From Mytilus edulis (lineage: Eukaryota; Mollusca; Bivalvia; Mytilida; Mytilidae), in NCBI RefSeq assembly GCF_963676685.1, contig NC_092353.1, positions 7,096,207 through 7,160,206 on the forward strand: a stretch of 64,000 nucleotides of DNA, written 5' to 3'. Every line of letters starts with the position of its first letter. The first letter of the stretch is position 1. This document shows positions 22,901 through 34,417 of the stretch, piece after piece. Position numbers and translations under genes: made by a program. The notes under the pieces are model-generated. The model did not search any database. It was not told the origin of the DNA and saw only the letters and a program-made list of their open reading frames with translations.

Positions 22901-25395
22901 GCAGCCATATGAACATTCACCGGTTTGTCGATCACAGCCAGCAACCGCGTTGCAATTTGAGGGACAATTCTTGTCACAATTATCGCCGTAGTAAGGGCTC
23001 TTGCAAGATAAACAAATTCCACTTTGATTACAATACTTATCGTGACATCTTTCCGAGCAGCTTTCTGTACAGTTTACACCATAATAATGAGTCTTACAAT
23101 TTGTACATTCGCCAGTGATTCGATCACATCTATAATAGCAGTTGTTGGGACACGTCGAGTTACAATCGGATCCATAAAACCCATTCGTGCAACTTCCGTT
23201 ACAATAGCCAGTATCATTAAAACATCTGTCAGAACAATTTATACAATCTGAAACAAACAATAATTTTACTCAATATTTTTGAAACGATATAGTTTCTTAT
23301 GATATTTATAATTAAGTATTAGGTTAAATCATCTGATTTGAAACCAGGTCTATTGAATGATGCATTAGATAGGTCACCGGCAAGACTTTAAACGAAACCC
23401 GCGTCTGGTGTACATCCTGTTTATTCTAGTATCTATAATGAGATTATATATATATATTGAAATAGGAAGTTGTCCGAATCTATTGCATTTTCAAGAAACC
23501 AACATAAATGTACCGATGAATGAAGATGTGTGGCATACGACTTTGAGAAAGCAACATATAGACACATAAACAAATTAGAAAAAAACCCAGTACAAATTCG
23601 TTAAATGCGGTTGGAAATGGGGGCGATTTACTCCTTGGTGTATGTAGACTCCCAAATGTCTTTTGGTTTTTGTCACGTGTATGTTTTGATTTTAAAATAC
23701 TAATGATTATAAGTTCTTTGAAAGAAGTGTTAACACAGTTTTTTTTTTTAACTTTTCATATCATTTTTTGACAGCTCCACGAAGTGCTCAATAATGTAGA
23801 TGCTATGTAACCTGTAAAATAGTGAATGTTTTGAAGTACAATACTAGATTTACATATATTGATCCTGTGGGTTAAAGAAGAACAAATACATGACAACATG
23901 TTTTTTACAGTTTCTTCTCCTGTCTGGCACAATCCATTCTGAGCATGTATTTCGGCTGTTTGCCTTATAGTATTATAACAGAAACATATTTTACCTCTTT
24001 GTCACATTGTCTACAATATTAATCAACTTTCGATCGTTCAATTCTAATTTTTGAAAGATGTGGAGAATCTCAAATTTGGTATTCCAAAATTCTCGCTTGG
24101 AAAATCATTAAACTTATCAATAAATTCTTGTATACGTTTCAAAATAATTAGATGTGGTAGTATTGCCAATAAGTCAACTAGCCACCAACCAGAGAACAAA
24201 ATATAAGGCTAAAATTAGTAAACCACACTTTAAAGAAAATATATAAGTTATAAGTACCATATTGATCATTGTTAAAATAACGGTATGTATAATTGACAAA
24301 CAATTATTTAGATTTGCATATTCTGTTTTACACGAATACTATCTGCAAGAATGACGACAAGAGACAATGTTGGGTTTCTATTCTATATATAAAACATTTA
24401 AGAATAGATAAATACATAAAGTGCATTTTGAAATATATGTTTCTCCTAAAATTTGAATATTTCTGTTCTGAGACATTTGAATGACCATGCAACTATAAAA
24501 TGACTAATAGCAAATTTAAAGCAGTAGCAGTAAATAATCTACGACCACTTCTATTTATTATCCTATTTTATCAAATTGTAGATTCCTATCTTATTCCAAA
24601 TCAATTTCTCTTATACATATTTATTGGACAATTTCATTCGTTTTTCAGAAATTAACAGTGCTAACTGATATATTGCTAATTAAAAAGCTATAGTATCAAA
24701 AACACCTTTTCAAATATTTAGCGTTGTAAGATACACGATTGCTTTTCTTCTTTTAAAGAAACAACTTGTGTTTTTTTTCGTACAAAGGTCCATATTAACG
24801 GTGTTTATCATATAAAATAAGAAAAAAATGTGGTATGATTACCAAAGTGACAGTTCTCAAATGACACAGAAATTAACAACTATCGGTCCCAGGACGGCAT
24901 GAAACAATGAGTTAAACCAATAACGTATAGTCGGCTATAAAAGGCCCCGTACTGACAAATGAAAACTATTCAATTGAGAAAACTAACGACCTGATTTATG
25001 TAAAAAAAATAATGAACGAAAATCAAGACCATTTTCTATTTTTTTTTTTTAAAGAATTCAACCTTTTCTCTTAACCTTTTCAACGTCCCTGAACAATCAC
25101 TGTATATAAACCTTCTCAGGTAATAAAGTAATAAATAGGTGAGTCAACCTTTGTGATACGCTTACTTCACCTTAACCTTGCATTAATATATGTTACCTAA
25201 TATAGTATACATACAATGAGATACAAATAAATATTTAAAATTAATGTACGCTATCGTGAAAATCCTGCATTTATTCTTATAATCATAATAATTAATTATA
25301 TTCATACCTTGATTATTTTCACAGTGTATGCTTGTTATAGATACGGATACGACAGTTAATCCAAATAAAATTACTTGTAAACATGTTACTTTCAT
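16990..25395 (-). CDS. Multi-EGF single-pass receptor (MEGF10/SCARF/Draper-like), intact copy, 853 aa
   Basis: Five exons on the minus strand: 25308-25395, 21625-23247, 20313-20999, 18348-18465, 16990-17035 (2562 nt including TGA). All junctions have GT donors and AG acceptors and compatible phases (1,1,1,2). Residues 1 to about 25 are a signal peptide (MKVTCLQVILFGLTVVSV...), followed at once by cysteine-rich repeats with no EMI domain. About 770 residues are EGF-like/laminin-type repeats of the pattern CxxGYYGxxCxxxC, with many N-glycosylation sequons. One membrane helix lies at about 817-836 (GCVVTVILIVVLAYFIY), followed by RRR and a tail of about 17 residues. Related MEGF/SCARF/Draper receptors bind particles or apoptotic cells, but those carry long signalling tails. 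This tail has no NPxY or ITAM, so an adaptor partner or purely adhesive role is possible (inference). Ligand and exact orthology are unknown. Confidence 0.9.
17103..17790 (+). repeat. Dispersed repeats C and D in the last intron of EGF receptor gene 1
   Basis: 17103-17275 matches family C (GTAAAATCACAACAAACTGA..., GCCTGACTTGGTACCTGC). About 17560-17785 matches family D (AAAGGTAACAGTATGCGACC, CTCATAAATTAATTAAAC). They occupy the intron between the membrane and tail exons. Confidence 0.65.
18348..18465 (-). CDS. Transmembrane exon of EGF receptor gene 1
   Basis: 118 bases, phase 1 to phase 2. It encodes VKQPAKQTGLSSGSVTG, a hydrophobic helix and YRRR. It has exactly the same length as the pseudogene's membrane exon at 30316-30433. 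The next exon (16990-17035) adds SNKDNAFSMKNIQY and a TGA stop. In the pseudogene the same codon is GGA and the frame continues four residues further. Confidence 0.88.
18704..19998 (+). repeat. Bivalve dispersed repeat of about 1.3 kb with internal duplication
   Basis: Starts with AGGCTCTAAAGAGCCT (a small palindrome) and GTGTCGCTCACCTTGG. Ends with AGCTCACTTGGCCCTTCGGGCCAGCTGAGC, a hairpin-forming end. The interior repeats itself with an offset of about 480 bases: the block from CAAAATTTCCTTAAAATTACC to CCAGTAGTTTCAGAGAAGAA occurs at about 19083-19388 and 19557-19866. A GACGACGG microsatellite follows at 19883-19938. I recognise the family as common in bivalve genomes; class undetermined. 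It lies in the intron between the EGF and membrane exons of gene 1. Confidence 0.8.
20313..20999 (-). CDS. Second EGF-repeat exon of EGF receptor gene 1
   Basis: 687 bases, phase 1 at both ends, from TTTAG|ATGGTTGCATGG to TGTGAAG|GTAAAT. It encodes further EGF-like repeats (DGHFGPRCSRLC, PGKYGRNCAVYC, ATGQFGQFCNKSC, NGYYGKQCFQKC) and ends CE|V, joining the membrane exon. No counterpart is visible in the equivalent place of the pseudogene copy (30434-30976). Confidence 0.88.
21625..23247 (-). CDS. Main EGF-repeat exon of EGF receptor gene 1
   Basis: A single open exon of 1623 bases (540 codons plus split codons), phase 1 at both ends, so it can be duplicated or skipped without changing frame. 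It begins at CAG|ATTGTATAAATTG and ends GTGAAG|GTATAT. It encodes a long run of EGF-like units with regularly spaced cysteines, for example NGFYGSDCNSTC, KGWFGEKCELRC and PGYYGHSCYFGC. Overlapping open frames on both strands here are by-products of this exon. Confidence 0.9.
23248..25307 (-). other. Intron 1 of EGF receptor gene 1
   Basis: 2060 bases. It contains a partial family B repeat (about 23385-23445), a poly-T run at 23740-23748 and a reversed family A repeat (about 24827-25020). The part next to the signal exon (about 25080-25180) resembles about 38760-38850 in the pseudogene copy. No further exon is seen. Confidence 0.6.
25308..25395 (-). CDS. Signal-peptide exon of EGF receptor gene 1
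   Basis: 88 bases. The ATG at 25393-25395 gives a classic signal sequence ending near SIHC, then ENNQ, and splits a codon at CAAG|GTATG. It joins in frame to DCINCSDRC in the next exon. The sequence around and upstream of it resembles that around 39045, the pseudogene copy. Confidence 0.85.
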
Positions 25396-28194
25396 GGTGG
25401 CTACAGATGAGTGGAGATATTATTGCTGCACGTGATTTTATAATCTACTTTAACATTTCACAATAATAATAACAATAAAATTGCTTTAAAATCAGTTAGT
25501 GGATTCCCCCATATTTGTTATTTATCAATTCATAATATTTTTGTGACAAGGTAGGTCAAAGACATGTTATCTACCGCAAAATAAGATATTGATAAACTAA
25601 AAAAGGAACGTTCGGACTAGTTCACTTGATCCAAGTACATATAGAGACTTTAAACATTGTCCCTTTAAATTATTCATTCATTCATTGTTTCTGGCTTGAA
25701 TGCTAATGATGCTGTTTTATCTGGTCACTGAAAGGGCACAGACAAGAGAAACAAAACGATCTTCAATTTATCAATAATTGTCTGATTACCCAATATAACT
25801 TGTTTTGTTTTAAAGAATTCTTGCCAGAGGAATACATGTATAAGTTAAACAAATTTAATATTCTAACAACCTCATGCTTATTGTAATAATTCGCATCTTT
25901 TTTAAATTTGGAAATGACGCAAATTAGTTAGTAGCCATGCTTTGAATGATATTTCAAAGTAAGTTATTATTTGCCAGCTTAAAAAACAAATTTACACAGA
26001 GAACTGGCTGTTGTATATAAATATCGTCACTTTGATTTCTTTCATACTAAAGATGTGCATTCGTTTGCATGTGCGAGATGCATAAGGCAAAACCATAACA
26101 AACAATAAACAAGTGGAGCTGACCACAACCTGGCCAGAAATGTAAACGAATAATAAACAAAATGTCTGCCCTTATATTATTACACCTATACATTGCATTT
26201 ATTGTATAATTGAATGTTCGCGTTCTGAATATATATATGTAATATTCTACAATAAACGTTAAGAAAATAACAAACAATCAAGCCATCGTATTCGTTTCAA
26301 CTTCTTTATTTAACCCCCAAACGAATAAAATAAAATTTCAAATGATTCATCATTCTACTGTTGAACTAAACATAGATAACAGAAACCGCCAAAATTATTG
26401 GACAGTATAACAAAAAGATAGCAGCAATCGCCGAGTATATTGAACAAACCAAACAAACCATTCAACATCGCCTGACTCCTCAACACAGATAAAAAGACAA
26501 ACAAACAATGAAAATTAAGAACGAATAACACGTGATCCATCAAGCCTGATTTATTACTATCGACTGTTTGGCTACCACAATTAGTATAATATCAACATAA
26601 ACACAAAGTGCAGATATTTTGTTCATTTGAATAAATTCTCTATTGGTCCAAAGGACTGACACGGAAATATAAATATTTTAATTCCTAGTCTTTCCTGTCT
26701 GTTTAAAGTATGGCGGTGTTTGGAAACGCGATAGGTATGTATTTGCATGTTGGTCCAATCGGAATATTGACGTTATGTCTAATATTCCGTGATAGGTGAG
26801 AGCCATGCTTTTTTCATGTTTTAGAAACTTTTTAACAATTATCTGACAGATAGCACAGATGCCATGTTGAAAAAACAAAATGTTTGCCCCTTTCAATTAG
26901 AATAACATATACATGCTAGTGTAAGTCTGTATTTAACTAAATAATTTTGCCTTTTGATTAGAAACTTCGTTTTGAATTTTCTAGAAGTTTGATGTTTTTG
27001 TAATTCTACTTTTTACCATTTGCATTTTTTGTGAAATTGAATACCTTGACTAATCGTGAATGTTATACAAACTACAATCAATCGATTTGGTCAAATTGGA
27101 AAAAAGTTTAGGGAGCAATTTTCTTCATGATTGACTTGCGATTGTATAAACCGAATCGATAAGAAATAGCTATAAAATACATGAGATAACAAGAATCGAC
27201 ACATATATTCTACGGTGCTCCCTTGACAAAAAGACAAACTTACAAGATAGAATGCACGAGTATGATACATGAACTGATACAGTTATGGCTTCTGTATATC
27301 ACCAGGTGTAATTTGTTGATTGAGGATATCTGAAGCAACTTTAAGATGAAGAAAAAACCCAAATTACCGCAAATTGCCATTTTTGTTAATCGTTAGAAGA
27401 TGGAAGTTATGACCAGAAGGTGTGCAAATGGTATTGAATAGAAGATGAATGTTTAGAAGGAGTGTATGTCCCTCTAATAATCATACCGATAACATTCAAA
27501 CATATTTCGTAACACAAATTATATCGTAATAAGTAAATAGGCTATAGAGACACACACAATTCAAATTTCAAATTTACGAAAGTGGAACTCCTCAATATAT
27601 TTCTTCACCTGAAAAAAAACCATATGCTGTTGTGAAATATGTATGTAGAAGGGATAACGCAGGAAAGAAACCATAAAATGTATTTATAGTAGTGCTAAAG
27701 TAAACGACTGCACTTTATAACTTAAAAACATAAACTACGATATATCTGCCCTATAAGATTGCTCTTGCATAACGATCAAATAAATAAAGTTTAAATATCA
27801 AAATTCATTTTAATTAGTTACACTCAAGGACTTATAAACCCCTTTAAAAGTAAAATATATTTTGAAAATACAGTTTTACCTAAGTTACTTTTAGTTTGGT
27901 TTAATGTTATACCTTTTTATCTTTATCGCCCACTGATAGTTATCTTAAATCAGGTAACAAACATACGGAAACCCCAGTGAAAAATCCTTCATTCGTACAT
28001 AACCTTTTCCACACATTTTCCTAAACTTTTCAAACTAACATAGTGTGTGTAATTGTCAATCAAAGATGTGCACCTATATTGATGGAGGTGAGGATTTTTC
28101 AAATCTGAATATGTTTTAGAGAAGTCTTCCGACGGTACTGTCATGCTTTCTAAGACACATAACGGAGATTTGTTTTGTTTTTTGTTAACAATTA

Positions 28195-28710
28195 TCAAAG
28201 TTACCAGGATTATAATTAAATACGCCAGGCGCGCGTTTCGTCTACATAAGACTCACCAGTGACGCTCATATCAAAATAGTTATAAAGCCAAACAAGTACA
28301 AAGTTGAAAAGCTTTGAGGACCCGAAATCCAAACAGTTGTGCCAAAAAGGCTTAGGTAATCTATTCCTTGGATAAGAAAATCTTTAGTTTTTCGAAAAAT
28401 TTAAAGTTTTGTCAACAGAAAATTTATTAAAATGGCCATATTATTATGATATTCAAGTCAACACCGAAATGCTGACTACTGGGCTGGTGGTACCCTCGGG
28501 GACGAAACGTCCACCAGCAGTGTCATAGACCCAGTTGTGTAAATAGTTATCAAAGATACCAGGATTATTATTTGATACGCAATACGCGCGTTTCGTCTGC
28601 ATGTCTACATACGACTCATCAGTGACGCTCATACTAAAATAGTTATAAAGCCAAACAAGTACAAATATAAAGAGCATTGAAGTCCCGAAATTCCAAACAG
28701 TTGTGCCAAA
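28195..28710 (-). repeat. Two reversed copies of dispersed repeat family B
   Basis: Both contain CCAGGATTAT, CGCGCGTTTCGTCT, TCAGTGACGCTCAT-like and AAAGCCAAACAAGTACAAA. The second is extended by a CTGGTGGTACCCTCGGGGAC block, which recurs in the opposite orientation at 51125-51200 next to another copy. Confidence 0.75.
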
Positions 28711-29314
28711 TACGGCTAAACACTACTCAATTCAGTATTAATGTAAACTTACATCTATTTTACTTATAAAAAAATTGTGTTATTTAGTTGACCTCTAGAT
28801 AGCTTAAATCAGTTACACTGCAAATTATCAGATTCGACTCCATTATCTAAAAGGAAATAAACATTTAGCGGGAGATACCGCACATCATTTGTTTAATTTT
28901 CTCAAGTCTTTCCATGTTCTGCATCCTATGAACATGTGTTATGGGAACTGTTGACATAACTGAATTCATAAGAAAATATTTTTAAACACTTACAATAATT
29001 TTTTACATCTTTAATTTGATATTATTATAGAGGAAACGTACCGTCAAATAAAGGGAGAGAAGAAAACGTGCTTCTCATAAACAATTTGTATTTCGTCTGT
29101 TTTTCTGAGTTATACTGAAAATCCATTTCATAAGTTCCACATTGTTCTTCACATAGCAGACTATGTCGTCAGGTGTTTTTTTATTATTAATTTATACACA
29201 TTGTATAATTGTGGCGCATTGATTTTTAAATTTTCCCCAACATCGTATTAAACGGATGAGGACATTTATCGTTTTCAGCAAAATGTAAATAATCAATAGA
29301 ACACAACACACAAA

Positions 29315-29320
29315 TTTATT
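29315..29320 (-). terminator. Candidate polyadenylation signal of the EGF-receptor pseudogene
   Basis: Minus-strand AATAAA, 73 bases downstream of the tail-exon stop at 29393-29395. Similar placement to the intact copy. Confidence 0.35.
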
Positions 29321-30315
29321 CATGAAACATTTATATATTTACAAATAGGTAATGAATTGTATAAACTTAATGCGTTCTATTCTTTAGTGTATTCATTTTA
29401 CTGTTCCGTATTGTATATTCTTCATTTTGATGGTATTGTCCACATTACTCCTGAAATTAAATATACAAATATATAAAGTTAACTCGTTTCTTCCATAGAT
29501 AATTTAAGTTCATCCTCATAGTTGATCACCAACAAATGTTCAGTTTAACATCAGTAATAAAGTTTTGTTTCAAAGATTTATTTGTTTCAATTGATACCTA
29601 ACTTTCATACTTGTTAATTTAAAATCGACTTCAATAACAAACGAATACTTTCACAGCAAAATGAACAATTAGAGAGTTATGACGTCATCATTCCAGAGAT
29701 TGTCGTCCCCTGTATGAATTGGTTGACAATGGCAATATGTTAAGTCGATGATTACTCGTTGTCGTGATCTTTAAATCGTTAGACATCAAAAATGGCCTTA
29801 CATGCATCGGTGTTCTTTTCCCGATTATAATATATGTTCGAAAAAGTCATGTTTTGGACTACGGGTTATATCCATGCATAAAAAGATATGCTTACTCTGT
29901 GGACGCGCTTAGTATCGCTCCGCTTGGAGTTGATGCGATTTTCACGGACTGTTAAATCATTCATAACAAGAAATGATTACAGAGTCTAACTTCCTATTAC
30001 GATATGATTTTATTTCTCTCAAAGCTGTTATATGTGTGTACCCTTAGAATAATATAACACATCACAAACTTGCGTGAAGTTGTACGCGTTGATAATGGTA
30101 GTCTCAATAATTTTTCATATTTTGTGAATTTATTCTATCAATAGTAATTCATGAGTTTTAACATATCAAAATTAAATGTTTCTGCAATAAGTCTATTCGC
30201 CAATATGAAAAAAAAATTAATTTATTCAGATGAATACAATTTTTTTTTTCAAAACGATTTTAATGGATTCAATTTAGGAATTCTGGTGGAAAAGTTCCAT
30301 CATTCTAAACTATAC

Positions 30316-30433
30316 CTGTGCCTATGTATGAAATATACCAAACCGACCATCAACATCACAGCAGCTGCACATCCAATAGCGATTCCTGCCACCAAACCAA
30401 TAGAAAGTGCTGTTTCTTTAGCATGTTCTTTAA
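30316..30433 (-). pseudogene. Membrane exon of paralogue 2 (still open)
   Basis: 118 bases, phase 1 to 2, reading VKEHAKETALSIGLVAG, then a hydrophobic helix (GCAAAVMLMVGLVYFIH) and RHR. Acceptor TTTTAG and donor CAG|GTATAG are intact. The tail exon 29393-29450 then reads SNVDNTIKMKNIQYGTVK and stops at TGA. Confidence 0.82.
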
Positions 30434-30976
30434 CTAAAATAACCAAAAGAAAAAAGATTATTATTATGAAAAAATAAATAGATACGCTTCAACAAAAACA
30501 TGATGCAATTGCTATGTTTTCGAATAATTTGAATTGCTAGAGCATATGAATATATAACTCCATCCCGCACTGCCTCTACCTACGGAGGTTTCTACTGTTT
30601 TAATATAAATGTGTTCTAGTCCTGAACTAGCATAAGCTATTTGACACTGGACGTTTGTCAACCAATGATCAATCATCATCAATCTATAAAATGTTAGCTT
30701 GTTCTCGTGAATCATTTTGTTTCATATTCATGCATTGCATAAAATACAACTTGGAGATAAAACCACATTTTAAAATCAAGAATTATATTTTTTTCTACCG
30801 TATACATGTATTTTAAATGGAGGTAGAATAATATACATATTTATCAATGGTTTTACATTGTATTATTTCTGTAAAATTTTGTTTGATATAACTCATTTGT
30901 AAATTTTGAAAGTTTATAAAAAAACCTTAAAAGTCCCTGATAGTAGAACTGATCACAAATGGATATTTATATATAC

Positions 30977-32707
30977 CTTCACAAGTGCCAGTAGTTTGAT
31001 TACATGTTCCTCCAAGACAGTTGCCACAACCGTGATAGCAATTATTACCATAATGTCCAGGTTCACATTTTAAACAATCACCAGAAAATTGATCGCAAGT
31101 TTCATTTAAACAATAACCAAAACAAGGTAAAAAAAAAACATATGTCACCTCTCAAACCATCTTTACATCCATGTATACATGTTCCATTAATTGGGTCACA
31201 TAAATCTTCAGTGCAGCCCGTTTCACATCTTAAGCAGTATTTTCTGAAACTATAAGGATTCTTATACCATCCTGGCGTACAACCTTCAATACAATCTCCT
31301 GTACTACCATTACATTTGTAAAACCCATCATTGCAAGCATCGCAACTTGCATATTCAGAATTACGTTTATTTTAAAACTGGGTACATTTGGAGAAAAAAA
31401 AAAGTAAAATCACAAAAATACTGAACTTAGAGGAATATCAATTCGGAAAGTCCATAATCACATGGCAAAATCAAAAAAACAAAACGTATCAAAAACGAAT
31501 GGACAAGAACTGTCATATTTCTGACTTGGTACAGGCATTTTCAAATGTAGAAAATGGTGGATTAAACCTGGTTCTATAGCGTTAACCCTCTCACTTTAAT
31601 GACAGTCTCATCAAATTCCATCTGGGTACATTTAGAGCAGTGTGGCGTTAGGAGGGAAAATCCGTATTTGCATGTGGAATAATACCAATCAGGTTCACAT
31701 CCATCCGGACATACACCGGTTGTTGAATTACAAACAGTGTCATGTCCAATACAATGGCTGTTGCATTTATCAACACAGTGTTTCCCGTAATATCCCGACT
31801 CACACCCGTCTAAATATGCACCAGTGGTATTATCACAGTGTAAATGTCCGCCATTATAATTGTCACTACATCTACAACATCCACCTATTTCCGGATACCA
31901 ACCAGAATTTTTACATTTGACACAGCGCCAACCAGATTCATGTCTCGAGCATTGGTCCAAGTCGCAAGTATATTGGTCACCAAATTTTCTCGTTGAATTA
32001 AATCTGGTGCATTTTGCACCGTCCCTTGTGCATTATGTACAATTATTAGGACAAGAATTTTCGCAATATCGACCATAATATCCCTTGAGCATACATTACA
32101 AGTAATATTATCGATGCCGAATTCCGACAGTTCACTGGGCATTGTAGTTCACATTTGTTTCCAAACCAGCCTTTTGAATATTTATTACAAGTATCATTCT
32201 CGCTACACGAGTCGCAGTGTGCTATGCAGTTCAGCTGACAGTTGGAACCACCGTAACCAGGTTTACATGAATAAGTAGAACAAATGTCATGTGTTCGATC
32301 ACATGACTCGCACCTGTCATTGCAATTGTCCTCACATGACTTCCCCCAAAACCCAGCATTGCATGCAATAGTACATTCACCAGTTTGTTGGTCACAGAAA
32401 CTACCTTCGCGGCAGTTTGAGTGACAATTCTTTTCGCAATGATCTCCATAGAAAGACCTCTTGCAAACATTACAAAATCCACTTTGATTACAATAATTTT
32501 TGTAACATCTTTCTGGGCAGGTGTCAGTACAGTTTACACCATAATATGATCTCTTACAATATGTACATTAGCCTGTACTTCTGTGACATCCATACATGCA
32601 GTTTTTTGGACATGTCGAGCTAAATTCGGACCCAAAGTACCCATCTAGACAACTTCCGTTACAATAACCAGTCAGATTATTACATCCATTAGAACAATTT
32701 ATACAAT
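30977..32707 (-). pseudogene. Degenerate EGF-repeat exon of paralogue 2
   Basis: Homologous along its length to 21625-23247 (same start CAG|ATTGTATAAATTG and same end GTGAAG|GTATAT), but with stops at 32568-32570 and 32033-32035, frameshifts, deletions and an inserted family C repeat. Local stretches still read as EGF repeats, for example 31640-31960 (ESGYYGKHCVDKC, EPDWYYSTCKYG) and 30977-31120 (PGHYGNNCYHGC). Confidence 0.88.
31394..31621. mobile_element. Family C repeat inserted in an EGF exon, with target-site duplication
   Basis: 228 bases beginning with a run of A. Flanked by CTGGGTACATTTGGAG (31378-31393) and CTGGGTACATTTAGAG (31622-31637), 15 of 16 identical. The intact paralogue has one copy of this site near 22076-22092. 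A 16-base duplication plus an A-run fits LINE-mediated (SINE-like) insertion. The duplication may include a few ambiguous bases. Confidence 0.85.
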
Positions 32708-32833
32708 CTGAAAGGAAGGATAGCTTTATCTAGTCTATAACTTATACAGGTTAGTCTGCCTTTAGAAACATCAATTTCTATGAATGTAAAGAGATGCGTG
32801 GCATACATTTCATGGACAGAAACAGAGAGACAC

Positions 32834-32939
<106 letters not shown>

Positions 32940-34417
32940 TTACAAATCTCGTATGAATGCACAATTAATTTCAACTGAGCTAATACAGAGCTTGGCACTT
33001 TGTTGAGACCCTAGTGTATTCCTGAATAATTTCTGTTGACGTCTCTTTTAGATTATGCATCGTGTATTTTGTATCTTTAAGATATCAATTAATTGTTCTT
33101 TTGTACATGTGTGCACAACATCACGTAAACTTTGCATCATTGTCTACAGCAGTAATATGCAGCTCTAAATAGATGTTGATTATATGGAAATATCAAATTC
33201 AATTTATTTTGACTCTTTTATATTCGAATCTCAGTGGGTGTTAAAAACTTTCTTTGTTTGACACCATTTATAATGTTTTCCGCACTTTTTTTCTAGGTAT
33301 TGGCATCAGCCTTGTTCGCCTATTCTAATAGAAAAAACTGATTTTAATCCCGTTGTCTTCAGTATAAATTCTCAATTATTAGATATAAAAAAGAAGATGT
33401 GGTATGATTGCCAATGAGACAACTCTCTACAAGAGACCAAAATAAAACACAGAAATTATCAACTCAGCTTTGAAAAATGTTTGGTAAAGCAAATTTGCAT
33501 AACGATTTAGCTGTATGGAGTGCCCTATCGATACCATCACATTGCTGAGGTAGAATCAAGTATACATATTACAATAAGGAGGTGTACTATGATTTCCTGT
33601 TAGAAAACTATCCACTGGATGGAGATGGAACTAACGTTATGACATTGTACGGCATTCAACAATGACAAAACCTTTACTTGAAAGTACTAAGCTATATAAA
33701 TGCTCCATTCCTTTCCTGTCTTGATAAAATAGAAACTTAATGTAACTTTAAGCTTGAAGAACAAAGCTATGACGTTTTCTGCTAAACATTGGGAAAATTA
33801 TATGTTTTTCATTTTAAAGTAATTGGACTCTACATGAACTGAATAACAAAACAATAAATTAATATAATAATAACATGATTTTTGAAGACATGTTAAACTA
33901 CGTACAAAAGTTAGAATATCTTAAAGATATTAATGTGCACTATAAATTACTGATAAACTTTATCTGCAGCAGATTATTATCTATTTATCTTTAAGACTGA
34001 GATAGCCTCTCTTTTCATGATGCCTTCGTATAGCATTTGTTTTGTGAGACTTTTCCAATATAAGCATTCACGAAACTCAATAATAGCATTTTATTGTTAA
34101 ATAATTTGTCGATTTTAAAATTGAAAGCAACTACTTTAACGAGTACAAATAACTAGAATACAGTAAGTAAAGTAAGTAAGTAAATAGTTTATTATAGTGT
34201 CACGATCCAATATACATCATCATATACAATATAAAAATCTTTAAAACCATATTAGATCCCTGCCTTTAAGACATATGAGACACTTTCATCCTTTTCAAAC
34301 TAAAAAATATATACTATAATGTAAAAGAAATATTTAAATAACAAAACTTTTCATGATACTAAAAATTCTAAGAAAACTCTTTTAAGTTCATTTATACAAT
34401 CAATAATGATTAAAAAT

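Larger units (their letters stand above)
25396..29392. other. Spacer between the tandem EGF-receptor copies
   Basis: Immediately upstream sequence (25396-25640, and about 27490-27720) resembles 39046-39280 and about 39825-40015, so the duplicated segment includes at least 2 kb of 5' flank. Two reversed family B copies lie at 28195-28340 and 28455-28710. About 26040-26900 has short open frames but no recognisable domain. No gene is supported. Confidence 0.6.

Noticed and set aside
21889..23251. Several overlapping open frames on both strands across the EGF exon
   Set aside because: Shadow frames of the 1623-base EGF exon; only one frame has the cysteine pattern and splice junctions.
26678..26896. 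72-codon minus-strand frame (CAICQIIVKKF..., ILDITSIFRLDQHANTYL)
   Set aside because: Protein-like composition but no family recognised and no supporting splice or promoter signal. Could be a repeat-derived frame.
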